Assembly (NCBI RefSeq): GCF_034355335.1
Contig: NZ_CP136422.1
Location: 77,001-141,000, forward strand
Direction of reading: 5' to 3'
DNA from: Blautia coccoides
GTDB taxonomy: Bacteria; Bacillota; Clostridia; Lachnospirales; Lachnospiraceae
Length of the DNA stretch: 64,000 nt
The translations under genes and the position numbers were made by a program. Below are positions 8,752 to 18,040 of the stretch, piece by piece (positions within the stretch are counted from its first letter, which is position 1; every line of letters starts with the position of its first letter). The notes below the pieces were generated by a model. The model saw nothing but the letters and a program-made list of their open reading frames with translations. It was not told where the DNA came from and ran no database searches.

Positions 8752-8905
8752 GGTGGGGATTTTAGATGAGTGAAGGGGTGTCGTGTTAGGCGTAACTGCA
8801 TATATACATATATGTCTATGGCTTAATACGGCACCCTTGTTTTGTTCATAACAGTGAAAAGAAAACGGCCGGATTCTTTTTTGCAGTTGGGAAAGAGGGA
8901 AGATT

Positions 8906-10135
8906 ATGATTAAAAGAATGACGTTTAAGCAGTTTCTGTTTATTCTTCCGCTGCTTATATTTATAGGGATATTCTCCATTTATCCCATCGTGACATCTCT
9001 GATGTATACGCTGTTTGATTACCGTACAAACGATCAGCAGCACAACAGCTTTTATATGTCACAGCAGCTGAACGGGGAACTGTATGCACAGGATTTGGAT
9101 TATGTGAGTTGGTTTATCGATACGGATATGGCTACAGAGGGCCTTGGCAGCGATGATGTGGCTGAATTTCAGGCCATTCAGACAGAAGTAAATGAAATGT
9201 ATGAGCAGTATAAAGACTCTAAAGGTGTAAGCAAGGTCTCTTCTGAGACTATCAGTGATATAAAAGCATTTAATGATGACATCAGGGAAAGGCTGACGGC
9301 TATTTATGACAGGAACGCGGATCTGGATATGTATAACAGGGATGGTATGCCTCAGATCCTGGATGATATGGATACGTGTATTGTAGAATCCAACTTTACA
9401 GGATTGAAAGGATTTGCAAAGCTGTTCCACGACAGCAGATTTTTCAAGGCATTGGGACATACCCTGCTGTTTACTGTTATTTCCGTAGCCATTGAGCTGG
9501 TCATCGGTATGATCCTGGCTCTGATCATGGATAAGGCGATCAGGGGTATCGGCGTTGTCCGTACCATAGCTCTTATACCGTGGGCAATACCAACTGCGGT
9601 GTCGGCTATGATCTGGAGTTATATGTATGATGGAAGTTACGGTGTTATCTCCAAAATTTTCTCTATGATAGGACTGATCCCTAAGCAGTCTGCAATGCTT
9701 TTGACAGCCAATGGAGCTATGACATCTGTTGTTATCTCAGATGTGTGGAAAACAGCACCATATATGGCACTCCTTCTTCTGGCTGGCCTGCAGGTGATTG
9801 ACAGAGGCTTATATGAAAGTGCTTCTATTGACGGGGCAGGCCCGTTCAAGACATTTTTCAGGATCACCCTTCCGCTTATCAAGCCAAGTCTTCTGGTGGC
9901 GCTTCTGTTCCGTACTATGGATGCCTTCCGTGTGTATGACCTGATCGCCATTCTGACAGGAGGCGGCCCGGGTAACGGCACAGAATCCCTTTCTGTATAC
10001 TCTTATAAGCTGATGTTTGGTCAGAGTAATTACGGGTATGGTTCGGTGGTGGTAATGGGTATGGCTGTCTGTGTTGCGGTCATTGCAGTGATTTATGTGA
10101 AGGTGCTCGGCGCGGATGTGATCAATAATGATTAG
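8906..10135 (+). CDS. Sugar ABC transporter permease, MalF-like with large extracellular insertion
   Basis: This is one of two membrane subunits of the importer and has 409 residues, about 110 more than the other first permeases here. TM1 spans about residues 10-32. A hydrophilic, mostly helical and acidic insertion follows at about 40-165, before the usual region (FTGLKGFAKLFHDSRFFKAL) and five more membrane segments. The EAA loop that contacts the ATPase is YESASIDGAGPFKTFF. The insertion occupies the place of the MalF P2 loop and would face outside. RBS GAGGGAAG precedes the ATG. The partner permease follows 15 bp after the stop. Confidence 0.92.
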   Translation: MIKRMTFKQFLFILPLLIFIGIFSIYPIVTSLMYTLFDYRTNDQQHNSFYMSQQLNGELYAQDLDYVSWFIDTDMATEGLGSDDVAEFQAIQTEVNEMYEQYKDSKGVSKVSSETISDIKAFNDDIRERLTAIYDRNADLDMYNRDGMPQILDDMDTCIVESNFTGLKGFAKLFHDSRFFKALGHTLLFTVISVAIELVIGMILALIMDKAIRGIGVVRTIALIPWAIPTAVSAMIWSYMYDGSYGVISKIFSMIGLIPKQSAMLLTANGAMTSVVISDVWKTAPYMALLLLAGLQVIDRGLYESASIDGAGPFKTFFRITLPLIKPSLLVALLFRTMDAFRVYDLIAILTGGGPGNGTESLSVYSYKLMFGQSNYGYGSVVVMGMAVCVAVIAVIYVKVLGADVINND

Positions 10136-10150
10136 AAAGGAGGAAGGAAA

Positions 10151-10981
10151 ATGAGTAAGAATAAAACATTTAATATTATCTGCTGGATTTGTGTGGTAGT
10201 TTTTCTGCTGATCACAGTATTTCCTTTCTTCTGGATATTGATCAGTTCGTTTAAGCCGGAATCGGAAATTTTCGGAGCCAACTGCTATCGTATTATAGCG
10301 GAGAATCCCACTCTGGACAATTACCGGACGGTTATTGTTGAGAAGGGAATGCTCCGGGCGATCGGAAACAGTTTTGTTATGTCAGTGGCAACCACTTTCT
10401 ATGTGGTGGTTGTGGCATCTATGTCCGCGTACATCATCTCCAGATTTAAATTCAAGGGAAAAAACCTGCTCATGGGACTTATCCTGGCAGTCGCCATGTT
10501 CCCGCAGATGATCGTGGTAGGACCTATTTTTAACATGTTCTATAAGATGGATATCTTGAATACATACTGGGTATGCCTGGCATACTCAACCATCACGCTC
10601 CCCAGTGCTGTATGGATCATGGTCGCGCATTTTAACCAGGTTCCCCTGGCTCTGGAGGAAGCGGCCAAGATAGACGGCTGTTCCACATGGGGAATGCTGT
10701 GGCGGATCATTTTCCCCATTGCTGCACCGGGTGTGTTTACAACAGCCATCATGAGCTTTATTGCAGCATGGAATGAGTATCTGTTATCCTGTACTTTGAA
10801 TATTGATGAAAAAATCCAGACAGTGCCTGTGCGCCTGAGTTATCTGAAGGATCAGTTCACAGTGTTCTGGAGCCAGATCGCCGCGGCAACCGTGGTGGTA
10901 GTCATACCGACACTTCTCATTGTTCTTCTGTTCCAGAAGCAGATCGTTGCCGGTATTTCAAATGGCGCTGTAAAAGAATAA
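10151..10981 (+). CDS. Sugar ABC transporter permease, MalG-like
   Basis: This second membrane subunit has 276 residues and six predicted membrane helices. The EAA loop is ALEEAAKIDGCSTWGMLW, and the C-terminal IVAGISNGAVKE is typical of MalG-type permeases. AAAGGAGG precedes the ATG and the gene follows the first permease closely. No ATPase gene is in the operon, so a shared MsmK/MsiK-type ATPase encoded elsewhere must energise it. Confidence 0.94.
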   Translation: MSKNKTFNIICWICVVVFLLITVFPFFWILISSFKPESEIFGANCYRIIAENPTLDNYRTVIVEKGMLRAIGNSFVMSVATTFYVVVVASMSAYIISRFKFKGKNLLMGLILAVAMFPQMIVVGPIFNMFYKMDILNTYWVCLAYSTITLPSAVWIMVAHFNQVPLALEEAAKIDGCSTWGMLWRIIFPIAAPGVFTTAIMSFIAAWNEYLLSCTLNIDEKIQTVPVRLSYLKDQFTVFWSQIAAATVVVVIPTLLIVLLFQKQIVAGISNGAVKE

Positions 10982-11002
10982 AAAATCTGAGAGGAGAACA
11001 GC

Positions 11003-12661
11003 ATGAAAAAAGCATGGTGGAAAGAGGCGGTTGTTTACCAGATATATCCCAGAAGTTTTATGGATTCCAATGGGGACGGCATTGGAGACCTGCGGGGAGT
11101 GATCAGTAAGCTGGATTACCTGAAAGACCTGGGTATTGATGTTATCTGGATGTCACCCTGTTATAAATCGCCCAATGATGACAATGGATATGATATCTCC
11201 GATTACAGGGATATCATGGATGAGTTTGGAAATATGGAGGACTTTAAGGAGATGTTGTCCGGAATCCATGACAGAGGTATGAAGCTTGTCATGGATCTGG
11301 TGGTAAATCATTCCTCAGACGAACATCAGTGGTTTGTCGAAGCGAAAAAATCAAAAGATAATCCGTACAGGGATTATTATATCTGGAGAGACGGCAAAAA
11401 CGGAAAGGAGCCGAATAATTGGACTTCTTATTTCTATGGACCTGCATGGGAGTATGATGAGACAACAGACCAGTATTATCTGCATCTGTTTTCAAAAAAA
11501 CAGCCGGATCTGAATTGGGAGAATCCCAAACTGCGCGGTGAGATTTACGATATGATGAAATTCTGGCTGGATATGGGCTGTGACGGCTTCCGTATGGATG
11601 TTGTGAGTCTGTTTTCTAAAACACCGGGACTTCCGGACGGAAAGCCGGCTGAGATAACCGGAACGGAGTATTTCCAGGATGGACCGAGGATCCATGAATT
11701 CCTCCAGGAGATGAACCGGGAGGTCCTGTCAAAATATGATATCATGACAGTCGGGGAGACCCCGGATGTTCCCCTTGAGCATGCCCTGCGCTATGCCAAT
11801 AATGAGGGCACAGAGCTGAATATGGTTTTCCAGTTTGAACAGAACGGACTGGACTGCGGACCTGAGCGGTACAGCTACCGGAAAGTGCCGCTGCCGGAGT
11901 TAAAGGCATGCTTCAGCAAATGGCAGACTGTACTCCAGGATAAGGCCTGGAACAGCCTGTACTGGACAAATCATGACCAGCCGAGGACTGTGTCCCGAAG
12001 GGGCAATGACAAGCAGTACCGGAAAGAGAGCCAGAAAATGCTGTACACCATGCTGCTGACCATGCAGGGGACCCCGTATATCTACCAGGGGGAAGAGATT
12101 GGGATGACAAATGTGCATTTTGCATCTATTGAGGATTATAATGACATTGAGGTGAAAAATCTCTGGAATGAGCGGGTCATCCATGGTGACGCGGATCCTG
12201 ATGTCCTGCTGGATGCCATCCGTTTTCGCTCCCGTGATAATGCGAGAACCCCTATGCAGTGGGATGACAGTGAAAATGCCGGATTTACCACAGGAACTCC
12301 CTGGCTTAAAGTAAATCCCAATTATAAGGAGATCAATGTAAAGGAAGCGCTGGAGGATCCGGACTCAATCTTTTATTATATGAAGAGGCTGATCCGGATG
12401 CGGAAGGCAAATGAGGCTGCCGTTTATGGGGATTTCAGGGAGTATGAGCCTGAAAATGAGAGCCTTTATATATATGAAAGAAACTATGAAGGCAAAAAAA
12501 TGTTTGTGATCCTGAATTTCACAGAGGATGAGGTTCCTTTCCATATGCCGGAGGGACTTGATGCTGAAAAGGCGGTACTCCTGATCGATAATTATGAGCA
12601 AGATGCAGCGCTGGAGGAACGGACCATGCGGCCTTATGAGGCAGCAGTATATATTATGTAA
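11003..12661 (+). CDS. GH13 oligo-1,6-glucosidase / alpha-glucosidase
   Basis: This cytoplasmic enzyme of 552 residues splits imported isomaltooligosaccharides or related alpha-glucosides to glucose. The four GH13 regions are visible: DLVVNH, GFRMDVVS with nucleophile D199, VGE with acid/base E252, and NHDQPR with D325. The residue after the nucleophile is Val, as in alpha-1,6-preferring enzymes (Ala favours alpha-1,4). QPDLNWENP matches the oligo-1,6-glucosidase subfamily. It lies 21 bp after the permease and ends the operon. Trehalose-6-phosphate hydrolase is unlikely because no PTS gene is linked. Confidence 0.93.
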   Translation: MKKAWWKEAVVYQIYPRSFMDSNGDGIGDLRGVISKLDYLKDLGIDVIWMSPCYKSPNDDNGYDISDYRDIMDEFGNMEDFKEMLSGIHDRGMKLVMDLVVNHSSDEHQWFVEAKKSKDNPYRDYYIWRDGKNGKEPNNWTSYFYGPAWEYDETTDQYYLHLFSKKQPDLNWENPKLRGEIYDMMKFWLDMGCDGFRMDVVSLFSKTPGLPDGKPAEITGTEYFQDGPRIHEFLQEMNREVLSKYDIMTVGETPDVPLEHALRYANNEGTELNMVFQFEQNGLDCGPERYSYRKVPLPELKACFSKWQTVLQDKAWNSLYWTNHDQPRTVSRRGNDKQYRKESQKMLYTMLLTMQGTPYIYQGEEIGMTNVHFASIEDYNDIEVKNLWNERVIHGDADPDVLLDAIRFRSRDNARTPMQWDDSENAGFTTGTPWLKVNPNYKEINVKEALEDPDSIFYYMKRLIRMRKANEAAVYGDFREYEPENESLYIYERNYEGKKMFVILNFTEDEVPFHMPEGLDAEKAVLLIDNYEQDAALEERTMRPYEAAVYIM

Positions 12662-12688
12662 ACTAAAAGAGCGATGACAAATTAAAAG

Positions 12689-12734
12689 AGGGCGGCGCGG
12701 CTTTGAAGCTGTGCCGTCTTCTGTTGTTATTGTT
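12689..12734 (+). terminator. Terminator of alpha-glucoside operon
   Basis: GGCGGCGCGGC, loop TTTGAA, GCTGTGCCGTC (G-U pairs tolerated), then a broken T-rich stretch. Confidence 0.65.
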
Positions 12735-12739
12735 TAATT

Positions 12740-12988
12740 TTCAGCGTATTGTCCAATTGCTATATGAAATGGGCTGTGTTATACTTCCGGGTAAGGATAT
12801 CAAAGAGCGTTCGCTCTTCATTTTCTAAACGGCAATTCGCCGTGCGATTCCAATTGTTATAACAGTTAAAACTGAGAGAACAGATTTACCGCCTTTTACC
12901 GCCTGATAAGATATGGTATAATGAGGGCAGATCACAGAGAAATTCTTCTTCCTGTATCAGGTATATTCTGTTCGGGAAAGGAGAATCT
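12740..12988. other. Intergenic region with small hairpins and a promoter
   Basis: An AAGAGCG/CGCTCTT inverted repeat lies at 12803-12818 and ACGGC-AATTC-GCCGT follows at about 12829. Two copies of TTTACCGCC are in tandem near 12885-12903. An extended -10 (TGGTATAAT) with TATAAT at 12917-12922 probably drives the nuclease gene at 12989. Confidence 0.45.
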
Positions 12989-13822
12989 ATGGAAACTGAT
13001 AATTTCATAATGCTGCCCACTGTGGACTTCTGTTTTGCGGAGCTGATGAAGAATGACAAGGTGAGAAAAGGGTTTATCGCAGCACTGCTGGGGGTCAGCC
13101 CGGAAGAGGTTGAGGATACAATGATGCTTCCGGCAGCACTTGGCGGGAACTGGCCGGATGACAAGCTGGGAATTCTGGATGTCCATGTACTACTTGCAGA
13201 TGGAACCAGGATGAATATGGAAATGCAGGTCAAATACTTTGAATGCTGGGACGAGCGTGTTCTTTTTTATATGGGGAGGATGTTTGCAGGTCAGATCAAA
13301 AAAGGCGAACCATATGAAAAGCTTCAGAAGTGCATTCATGTGAGCATCCTGGACTTTGTGCATTTTCCGGATGACGTCCAGTGTTACAGGACCATTCATT
13401 TTCGGGATGATAAAACGGGTAATGTATATTCGGATAAGATGGAGATACAGATCCTGGAGCTTAAAAAACTGCAAAAAGAAGTGCGCACAGGAGAAGATGT
13501 CATTTTGTGGATGAAGTTCTTTAGTGGGAAAAGCAGAGAGGAGTTTGAAAGCGTGGCAAAAGCGAACGAATATCTCAATGAAGCATATCACACCCTGAGA
13601 ACCATGAGCGCAGATGAAAAGAAACGGATGGAATATGAAGCGAGGGATAAGGCTTTGAGAGATTATAACTCACAGATAAGCAGTGCGGAAAGAAGAGGAA
13701 AAGAGGAGGGTGAGAGACAGACGCGTCAGGTATTTAAGCTGTATATACAGGGTGAGACGCAGGAAAACATTGCAAAAATCTGCGGTATGACTCTGGAAAA
13801 GGTAAAGGAAATCCTGCAATAA
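12989..13822 (+). CDS. PD-(D/E)XK nuclease family transposase (Rpn/YhgA-like)
   Basis: The protein has 277 residues. The N-terminal sequence LPTVDFCFAELM and the block GILDVHVLLADGTRMNMEMQV hold the D...E-x-Q pattern of the PD-(D/E)XK fold (PF12784 type). Relatives such as RpnA in E. coli promote RecA-independent recombination; activity here is inferred. The C-terminus carries a Lys/Arg/Glu-rich helix and an HTH-like end (YIQGETQENIAKICGMTLEKVKEIL). GGAAAGGAG precedes the ATG. The gene is alone, with a bidirectional terminator behind it. No terminal inverted repeats were found, so it is a domesticated or passenger gene rather than a demonstrable insertion sequence. Confidence 0.82.
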   Translation: METDNFIMLPTVDFCFAELMKNDKVRKGFIAALLGVSPEEVEDTMMLPAALGGNWPDDKLGILDVHVLLADGTRMNMEMQVKYFECWDERVLFYMGRMFAGQIKKGEPYEKLQKCIHVSILDFVHFPDDVQCYRTIHFRDDKTGNVYSDKMEIQILELKKLQKEVRTGEDVILWMKFFSGKSREEFESVAKANEYLNEAYHTLRTMSADEKKRMEYEARDKALRDYNSQISSAERRGKEEGERQTRQVFKLYIQGETQENIAKICGMTLEKVKEILQ

Positions 13823-13853
13823 AAACGCCGGGGATGCAAAATCCCCGGTGTTT
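13822..13853. terminator. Bidirectional terminator between convergent genes
   Basis: AACGCCGGGGAT, loop TGCAAA, ATCCCCGGTGTT, with A and T runs outside. It serves both the nuclease gene and the oxidoreductase gene on the minus strand. Confidence 0.8.
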
Positions 13854-13874
13854 GTGCGCGGATCGGTGATCCGT

Positions 13875-14930
13875 TTATTTCGGCGTATTCAAATCTTTAT
13901 AGCACACATCTTCAAAAGGAAGATAAATGCGTCTTCGTTCCAGGGAAGACAAATAGATTCCTTTTACCATTTCAAGAGTTTTTCTTCCCTCTGCGGCATC
14001 TATAGCCACCGGGCGGTCGCAAAGAATAGACTCATAAAAATCCCTGAGCTGCAGATGATGGCTGCTTCCCCAGTAATCCGGTCCGACGCTGGTCGTCTCG
14101 TAGGTGTTTCTGATTTCCGTGTAGCATCCGTCAGCTTCATAGAATCCCATATCCTGGATCAGTCCGCAGCGGCCTTTTTCTCCCTGGAATTCAATGGTGA
14201 TAGGAGCATCTGAGGCGTAGGAGTTACAGGCATACAGATTATAAATGCAGCCGTTTTTGAATTGAATGGCTGCTTCCGCGGCGTCCTCCACCCGCACGGT
14301 ATCGTGGCAGTGGTTATGCACGCTTCCTTCGATCCATTCAATATCACTTCCAAGCATATAACGCACCCGGTCCATGCTGTGTATGGCCTGGTCTATGAGC
14401 ACACCGCCGCCTTCTCTGTCCCAGGTACCTTTCCAGTCGCTTCCTTCATAGTAGGTGTGGGGGCGGTTCCAGGTAAGATAGGAACGAGCGGAGAGGATCC
14501 GTCCGAAATATCCGGCATCCATAAGCTCTTTGAGCTTTTCCACACTTTTCGTATATCGGGTCTGGAATATAACGCCCAGTTTTCTGCCTGTGCGCTGCTG
14601 TGTCTCTATCATCTTGTCTGCGTCCTGAAGAGAAATGGCCACCGGCTTTTCTGTCAGAACATGAAGACCGGCTTCCATGGCTTTCACCGCCATGACAGGA
14701 TGCAGATAATGGGGAAGACACAGGTGTATCACATCAATATCATACTGGAGTGCAGTCTCCAGATCTGTGCAGTAATGGCAGTTGAATTTTTCTGCAAAAG
14801 TCTTTGCTTTCTCCGGGTCAATATCTATGGCGCATACAAGCTCCACCTGATCTGACAGGCGGTTAAAAGCGTCTTCGTAGCATACGGAAATCCTTCCGCA
14901 GCCCATAATTGCAGCTCTGAGTTTTTTCAT
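13875..14930 (-). CDS. Gfo/Idh/MocA-family oxidoreductase
   Basis: This is a predicted NAD(P)-dependent sugar or cyclitol dehydrogenase of 351 residues. It has an N-terminal Rossmann domain (AAIMGCGRIS, then VCAIDIDPEKA) and the family signature TEKPVAISL near residue 95. The C-terminal beta-sheet substrate domain has GGGVLIDQAIHSMDRVRYMLG, where the aspartate and histidine are likely catalytic. GGAGG precedes the ATG. The gene lies downstream of a ROK regulator on the same strand, 59 bp away. A second family member starts the divergent operon at 18041. Confidence 0.92.
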   Translation of the reverse strand: MKKLRAAIMGCGRISVCYEDAFNRLSDQVELVCAIDIDPEKAKTFAEKFNCHYCTDLETALQYDIDVIHLCLPHYLHPVMAVKAMEAGLHVLTEKPVAISLQDADKMIETQQRTGRKLGVIFQTRYTKSVEKLKELMDAGYFGRILSARSYLTWNRPHTYYEGSDWKGTWDREGGGVLIDQAIHSMDRVRYMLGSDIEWIEGSVHNHCHDTVRVEDAAEAAIQFKNGCIYNLYACNSYASDAPITIEFQGEKGRCGLIQDMGFYEADGCYTEIRNTYETTSVGPDYWGSSHHLQLRDFYESILCDRPVAIDAAEGRKTLEMVKGIYLSSLERRRIYLPFEDVCYKDLNTPK

Positions 14931-14989
14931 TTTGTACCTCCGTTGAATGATCAGAAGACGGCAGACCTGTTGAGGATCGAATCAGCATT

Positions 14990-16186
14990 TTATCCGATGA
15001 AAAAGCTTCCGTCCATCTCCTGCGTGAAATTATAATGAATATCAAAAAAATACTTCATGGCGCCGTTGTACAGGGCGCTGGAATCTAAGAGGCTGTAGCG
15101 CACGCTGACGGAATCTACCATACGGCGGAAACCTGTGGTGTGCAGACATTCCTGTATTTCCTGTAAAAATACAGGACCCAGGTCCTTTCCTTTGCCTCCG
15201 ATAATGATCAGTTTTGGATGCACCATGCAGATCAGGTTGCACAGCGCCAGGGAAAATTCATCGGCAATCTCCCGTATCACTTTGCGGGAGACCACATCCC
15301 CGTATACGCTGGCCTGCCCCAGATCCGCATACGTGACAGCAGATGGTTTTTTAAATGCAGGACTGCTTCCTGCCTGGGTGATTCTGTCCTTTAAAGACCC
15401 CTCCCCGATCATCAGCTCCAGACAGCCCCTGTTCCCGCAGGTACACAGTTTCCCTTTGGGATTAATGGAGTAGTGGCCAAACTGGGTGTAGGACGCGCAG
15501 GCATGCCCCAACATTTCGTTTCGGATAAAGAGAGTTGCGCCGATCCCCTTGCCGAAGTTGATAAAAGCAAAATCTTTTTCTGTGATCTGTGTATAAACTT
15601 TTTCCGCGTAGGCAAAGCAGGCTGTATCGTTCAGGATGTTGACGGAAAAATCAGAGAAAGTCCGCTGCAATTCACCTACAAAATCTTTTTCGGGAAGATT
15701 CAGAGTGGTGGCGAATATCTCCCGCTTATCCGGGTCTATCATGGCGGGGACAACGATACAGATTCCCAGAAGCTGCTCTTTTTCAATCTGTCTGAGTACG
15801 GTCTGTTCTATGTAATCCCGGCACAGAGGAATGTAAGCATCAGGTGAAGAGACTTCCATCTGCATAGGGATGGAGGAAGTCCCTGTAATGTCCACCAGGG
15901 CGGCATTCAGCCTGTCCTCCTCCAGACAGAGAACCGCCACGTAGTATTGTTCTGTGCGGAGAAGCAGGCTGTTGGGCTTCCGGCCCACAGTCGTACTTCC
16001 GCCTGTCCCGGAATCATATACAAACTTCCGGGCGATCAATTCATCTACCAGGGAGGAGACAGCGGTTTTGCTCAGATGGGAATCTTTGGAGAGCTGCGCC
16101 CTTGAAGTACCCGGATTCTGGTAAATAGAATTGTACAGTTGTTTTAAATTGGTGTTTTTGATTAATTGTTGATTGACCAGTTTCAT
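14990..16186 (-). CDS. ROK-family transcriptional regulator (copy 1)
   Basis: The protein has 398 residues. A winged helix-turn-helix at about 1-75 (SRAQLSKDSHLSKTAVSSLVDELI) precedes a ROK sugar-kinase-like domain. The ROK zinc motif CTCGNRGCLE follows GHYSINPKG, and IIIGGKG marks the late ROK strand. It is a NagC/XylR-type repressor responding to a sugar that is not identified. It is closely similar throughout to the neighbouring ROK protein at 16364-17569, so the pair arose by tandem duplication. The ribosome site (GGAAAAGC) is weak and far from the ATG. Confidence 0.92.
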   Translation of the reverse strand: MKLVNQQLIKNTNLKQLYNSIYQNPGTSRAQLSKDSHLSKTAVSSLVDELIARKFVYDSGTGGSTTVGRKPNSLLLRTEQYYVAVLCLEEDRLNAALVDITGTSSIPMQMEVSSPDAYIPLCRDYIEQTVLRQIEKEQLLGICIVVPAMIDPDKREIFATTLNLPEKDFVGELQRTFSDFSVNILNDTACFAYAEKVYTQITEKDFAFINFGKGIGATLFIRNEMLGHACASYTQFGHYSINPKGKLCTCGNRGCLELMIGEGSLKDRITQAGSSPAFKKPSAVTYADLGQASVYGDVVSRKVIREIADEFSLALCNLICMVHPKLIIIGGKGKDLGPVFLQEIQECLHTTGFRRMVDSVSVRYSLLDSSALYNGAMKYFFDIHYNFTQEMDGSFFIG

Positions 16187-16363
16187 AATATATTGCTTTT
16201 CCTTTGCTTTATTATGATATAATCCTGTGATTTGCAGCGCCGTCTCTCGAAGCGCTGCTGACAGTAAAGTTTTATTACCTTAAACATATCACAAAAAGGC
16301 ATGGGGTACAAATAAATTCCGTATCTCCGGGATGTGTTTGAATGGACGATCTGTGATTGCAGA

Positions 16364-17569
16364 CTATCCAATATAAAAAGTACACAGCCTGGGTTCCAGG
16401 AAGGAATAATAGGTGTCAAAAAAATATTTCATTGCGCCGTTTAGGTAGGCGTCGCTTTGAAGCTGTGAATACCTTACACCTGAAAAGTCCACCATCCTGC
16501 GGAAACCCACATCGCGCAGTGAATTCTGCACCTCTTCTATAAATAAAGTACCCAGGTGCTGTCCTTTTCCGCCCAGAATGATCAGTTCGGGGTTCACGAT
16601 ACAGATCAGGTTGCTGAGCGCCAGGGCCAGATCTCTGGCCATTTTCTGCAGCGTGTGGATGGCGGCGGGGTCTTTGTAGAGGGCTGCCTTTCCCAAATCC
16701 TCAAACGTGATGGCAGAGCGCCCCAGAAGGCAGCTTTCCTTGCCGGATTCTTCCAGTCTGGCTTTTATCTGGGATTCGGAGAACATGGCCTCCAGACAGC
16801 CGTGGTTGCCGCATACGCAGAGAGGACCTTTTGGATTGACCGAATAATGACCAAACTGGGTGACAGAGCCGCTGGCCTTGCCAAGCATGTTGCCTTCTAT
16901 AAATATAGTGGCGCCGATCCCCCTTCCGAAATTGATGAACGCAAAGTTCTTTTCCTTGACTTGGGTATATATCTTCTCTGCGTAGGCATAACAGGCTGTA
17001 TCCTCCAGCAGAGCCACAGGATAATCCGGAAAGGCAAAGTTCAGTTCGTGTATCAGATTGCCGCTCCCGCCGGGACCGAGGCTCAGGGTTGTGGAGTATA
17101 TCTCGTTCCGTGCGGCATCTATCATGGCAGACACCACAACACAGATGCCCAGGATCCGTTCGGAGTCATATTTGGACAGGATATCCCTGTACACACATGT
17201 CCTGGATAAGGAGATATAAGTCTCCCCCTTTTTTAACTGCAGCCTGGTACTGTAGACTGAAGTGCCGGCTACATCCACCACATGAGCTTCGGCGATATTG
17301 TCCACCCAGCTAATTACGATCACAAAATGCTGATTTGTCTGGGCTTTTAGGCAGTTGGGTTTTCTGCCGACGCAGTCAGAGTGGGAGGCCCCTTCATCGG
17401 CGATAAATTCCCTTTCGATCAGTTCATCAACCAGTGTGGATACCGTGGTTTTGCTGAGATGGGTGCGCCTGGCCAGCTCTGTGCGTGATATTCCGTTCTC
17501 AATATATATGGAGGAATACAGATGCTTCATATTAGTGTTCTTGATCACCTGTTGTGTCAGAAGTTTCAT
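16364..17569 (-). CDS. ROK-family transcriptional regulator (copy 2)
   Basis: This paralogue has 401 residues. It has the same N-terminal winged helix (SRTELARRTHLSKTTVSTLVDELI), the zinc motif CVCGNHGCLE after GHYSVNPKG, and IILGGKG. The NDTA motif of copy 1 reads EDTA here, so the two may differ in ligand. A strong AAAGGAGGTG site precedes the ATG. It faces the sugar operon starting at 18041 across a 470-bp AT-rich region, which makes it the best candidate regulator of that operon. The 177 bp separating it from copy 1 holds no clear terminator. Confidence 0.92.
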   Translation of the reverse strand: MKLLTQQVIKNTNMKHLYSSIYIENGISRTELARRTHLSKTTVSTLVDELIEREFIADEGASHSDCVGRKPNCLKAQTNQHFVIVISWVDNIAEAHVVDVAGTSVYSTRLQLKKGETYISLSRTCVYRDILSKYDSERILGICVVVSAMIDAARNEIYSTTLSLGPGGSGNLIHELNFAFPDYPVALLEDTACYAYAEKIYTQVKEKNFAFINFGRGIGATIFIEGNMLGKASGSVTQFGHYSVNPKGPLCVCGNHGCLEAMFSESQIKARLEESGKESCLLGRSAITFEDLGKAALYKDPAAIHTLQKMARDLALALSNLICIVNPELIILGGKGQHLGTLFIEEVQNSLRDVGFRRMVDFSGVRYSQLQSDAYLNGAMKYFFDTYYSFLEPRLCTFYIG

Positions 17570-17883
17570 ATGTTCACCTCCTTTGCTGGTTTAATTGTAA
17601 AGTGGTATTATTAATTAGATGCTACCATAAAACCCGGAGTTATGCAATATTATTTGTGAAAAGATGTAAAAATGGAGAGTGATAACCATATATTTGTGTA
17701 AAATGGTGGATAAAAGCAAGAAATTTTAAAATGATGAAACAAAAACGGTTGGAAATAGTGTAAATAAATTGTAATGCGGTAGGAATAAATAGTAATAAGG
17801 TTAAAAGTGCACAAAATATGTGATTATAAAATGTTAAAAATGTAGTAAATTACATTCTTATATCACAAAAATACAAAAACATA

Positions 17884-17912
17884 TTGACATAAATGACATG
17901 TGATGCTATTGT
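17884..17912 (+). promoter_or_regulatory. Promoter of the second sugar operon
   Basis: Consensus TTGACA at 17884-17889, 17 bp spacer, TATTGT at 17907-17912. Confidence 0.65.
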
Positions 17913-17944
17913 ATAGCTATCAAATAAATAAATTTTACATTATC

Positions 17945-17988
17945 AAAAAGCCAAAAATAGCTGAAAAACCAGCGGGGCTTTTAATTTT
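17945..17988 (+). terminator. Leader hairpin, possible attenuator
   Basis: AAAAGCC at 17946-17952 pairs with GGCTTTT at 17976-17982, with an inner AGCTG/CAGC stem, followed by an A/T-rich run. It lies between promoter and ATG, so it could attenuate the operon. Confidence 0.45.
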
Positions 17989-18040
17989 AAAATTTATTAG
18001 TAAGGCCACTGGACAAACAAAAAGAAAAGAGGATGATGAG

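Larger units (their letters stand above)
17570..18040. other. AT-rich divergent regulatory region
   Basis: This 470-bp stretch has no gene. It holds the promoter at 17884-17912, a leader hairpin at 17945-17988 and otherwise A/T-rich sequence. ROK operators are expected here, but no convincing palindrome was picked out. An in-frame start at 17900 exists for the next gene but has no ribosome site and would read through the leader hairpin. Confidence 0.6.

Noticed and set aside
12989..13822. Treating the PD-(D/E)XK gene as an insertion sequence
   Set aside because: No terminal inverted repeats or target duplication could be found around it.
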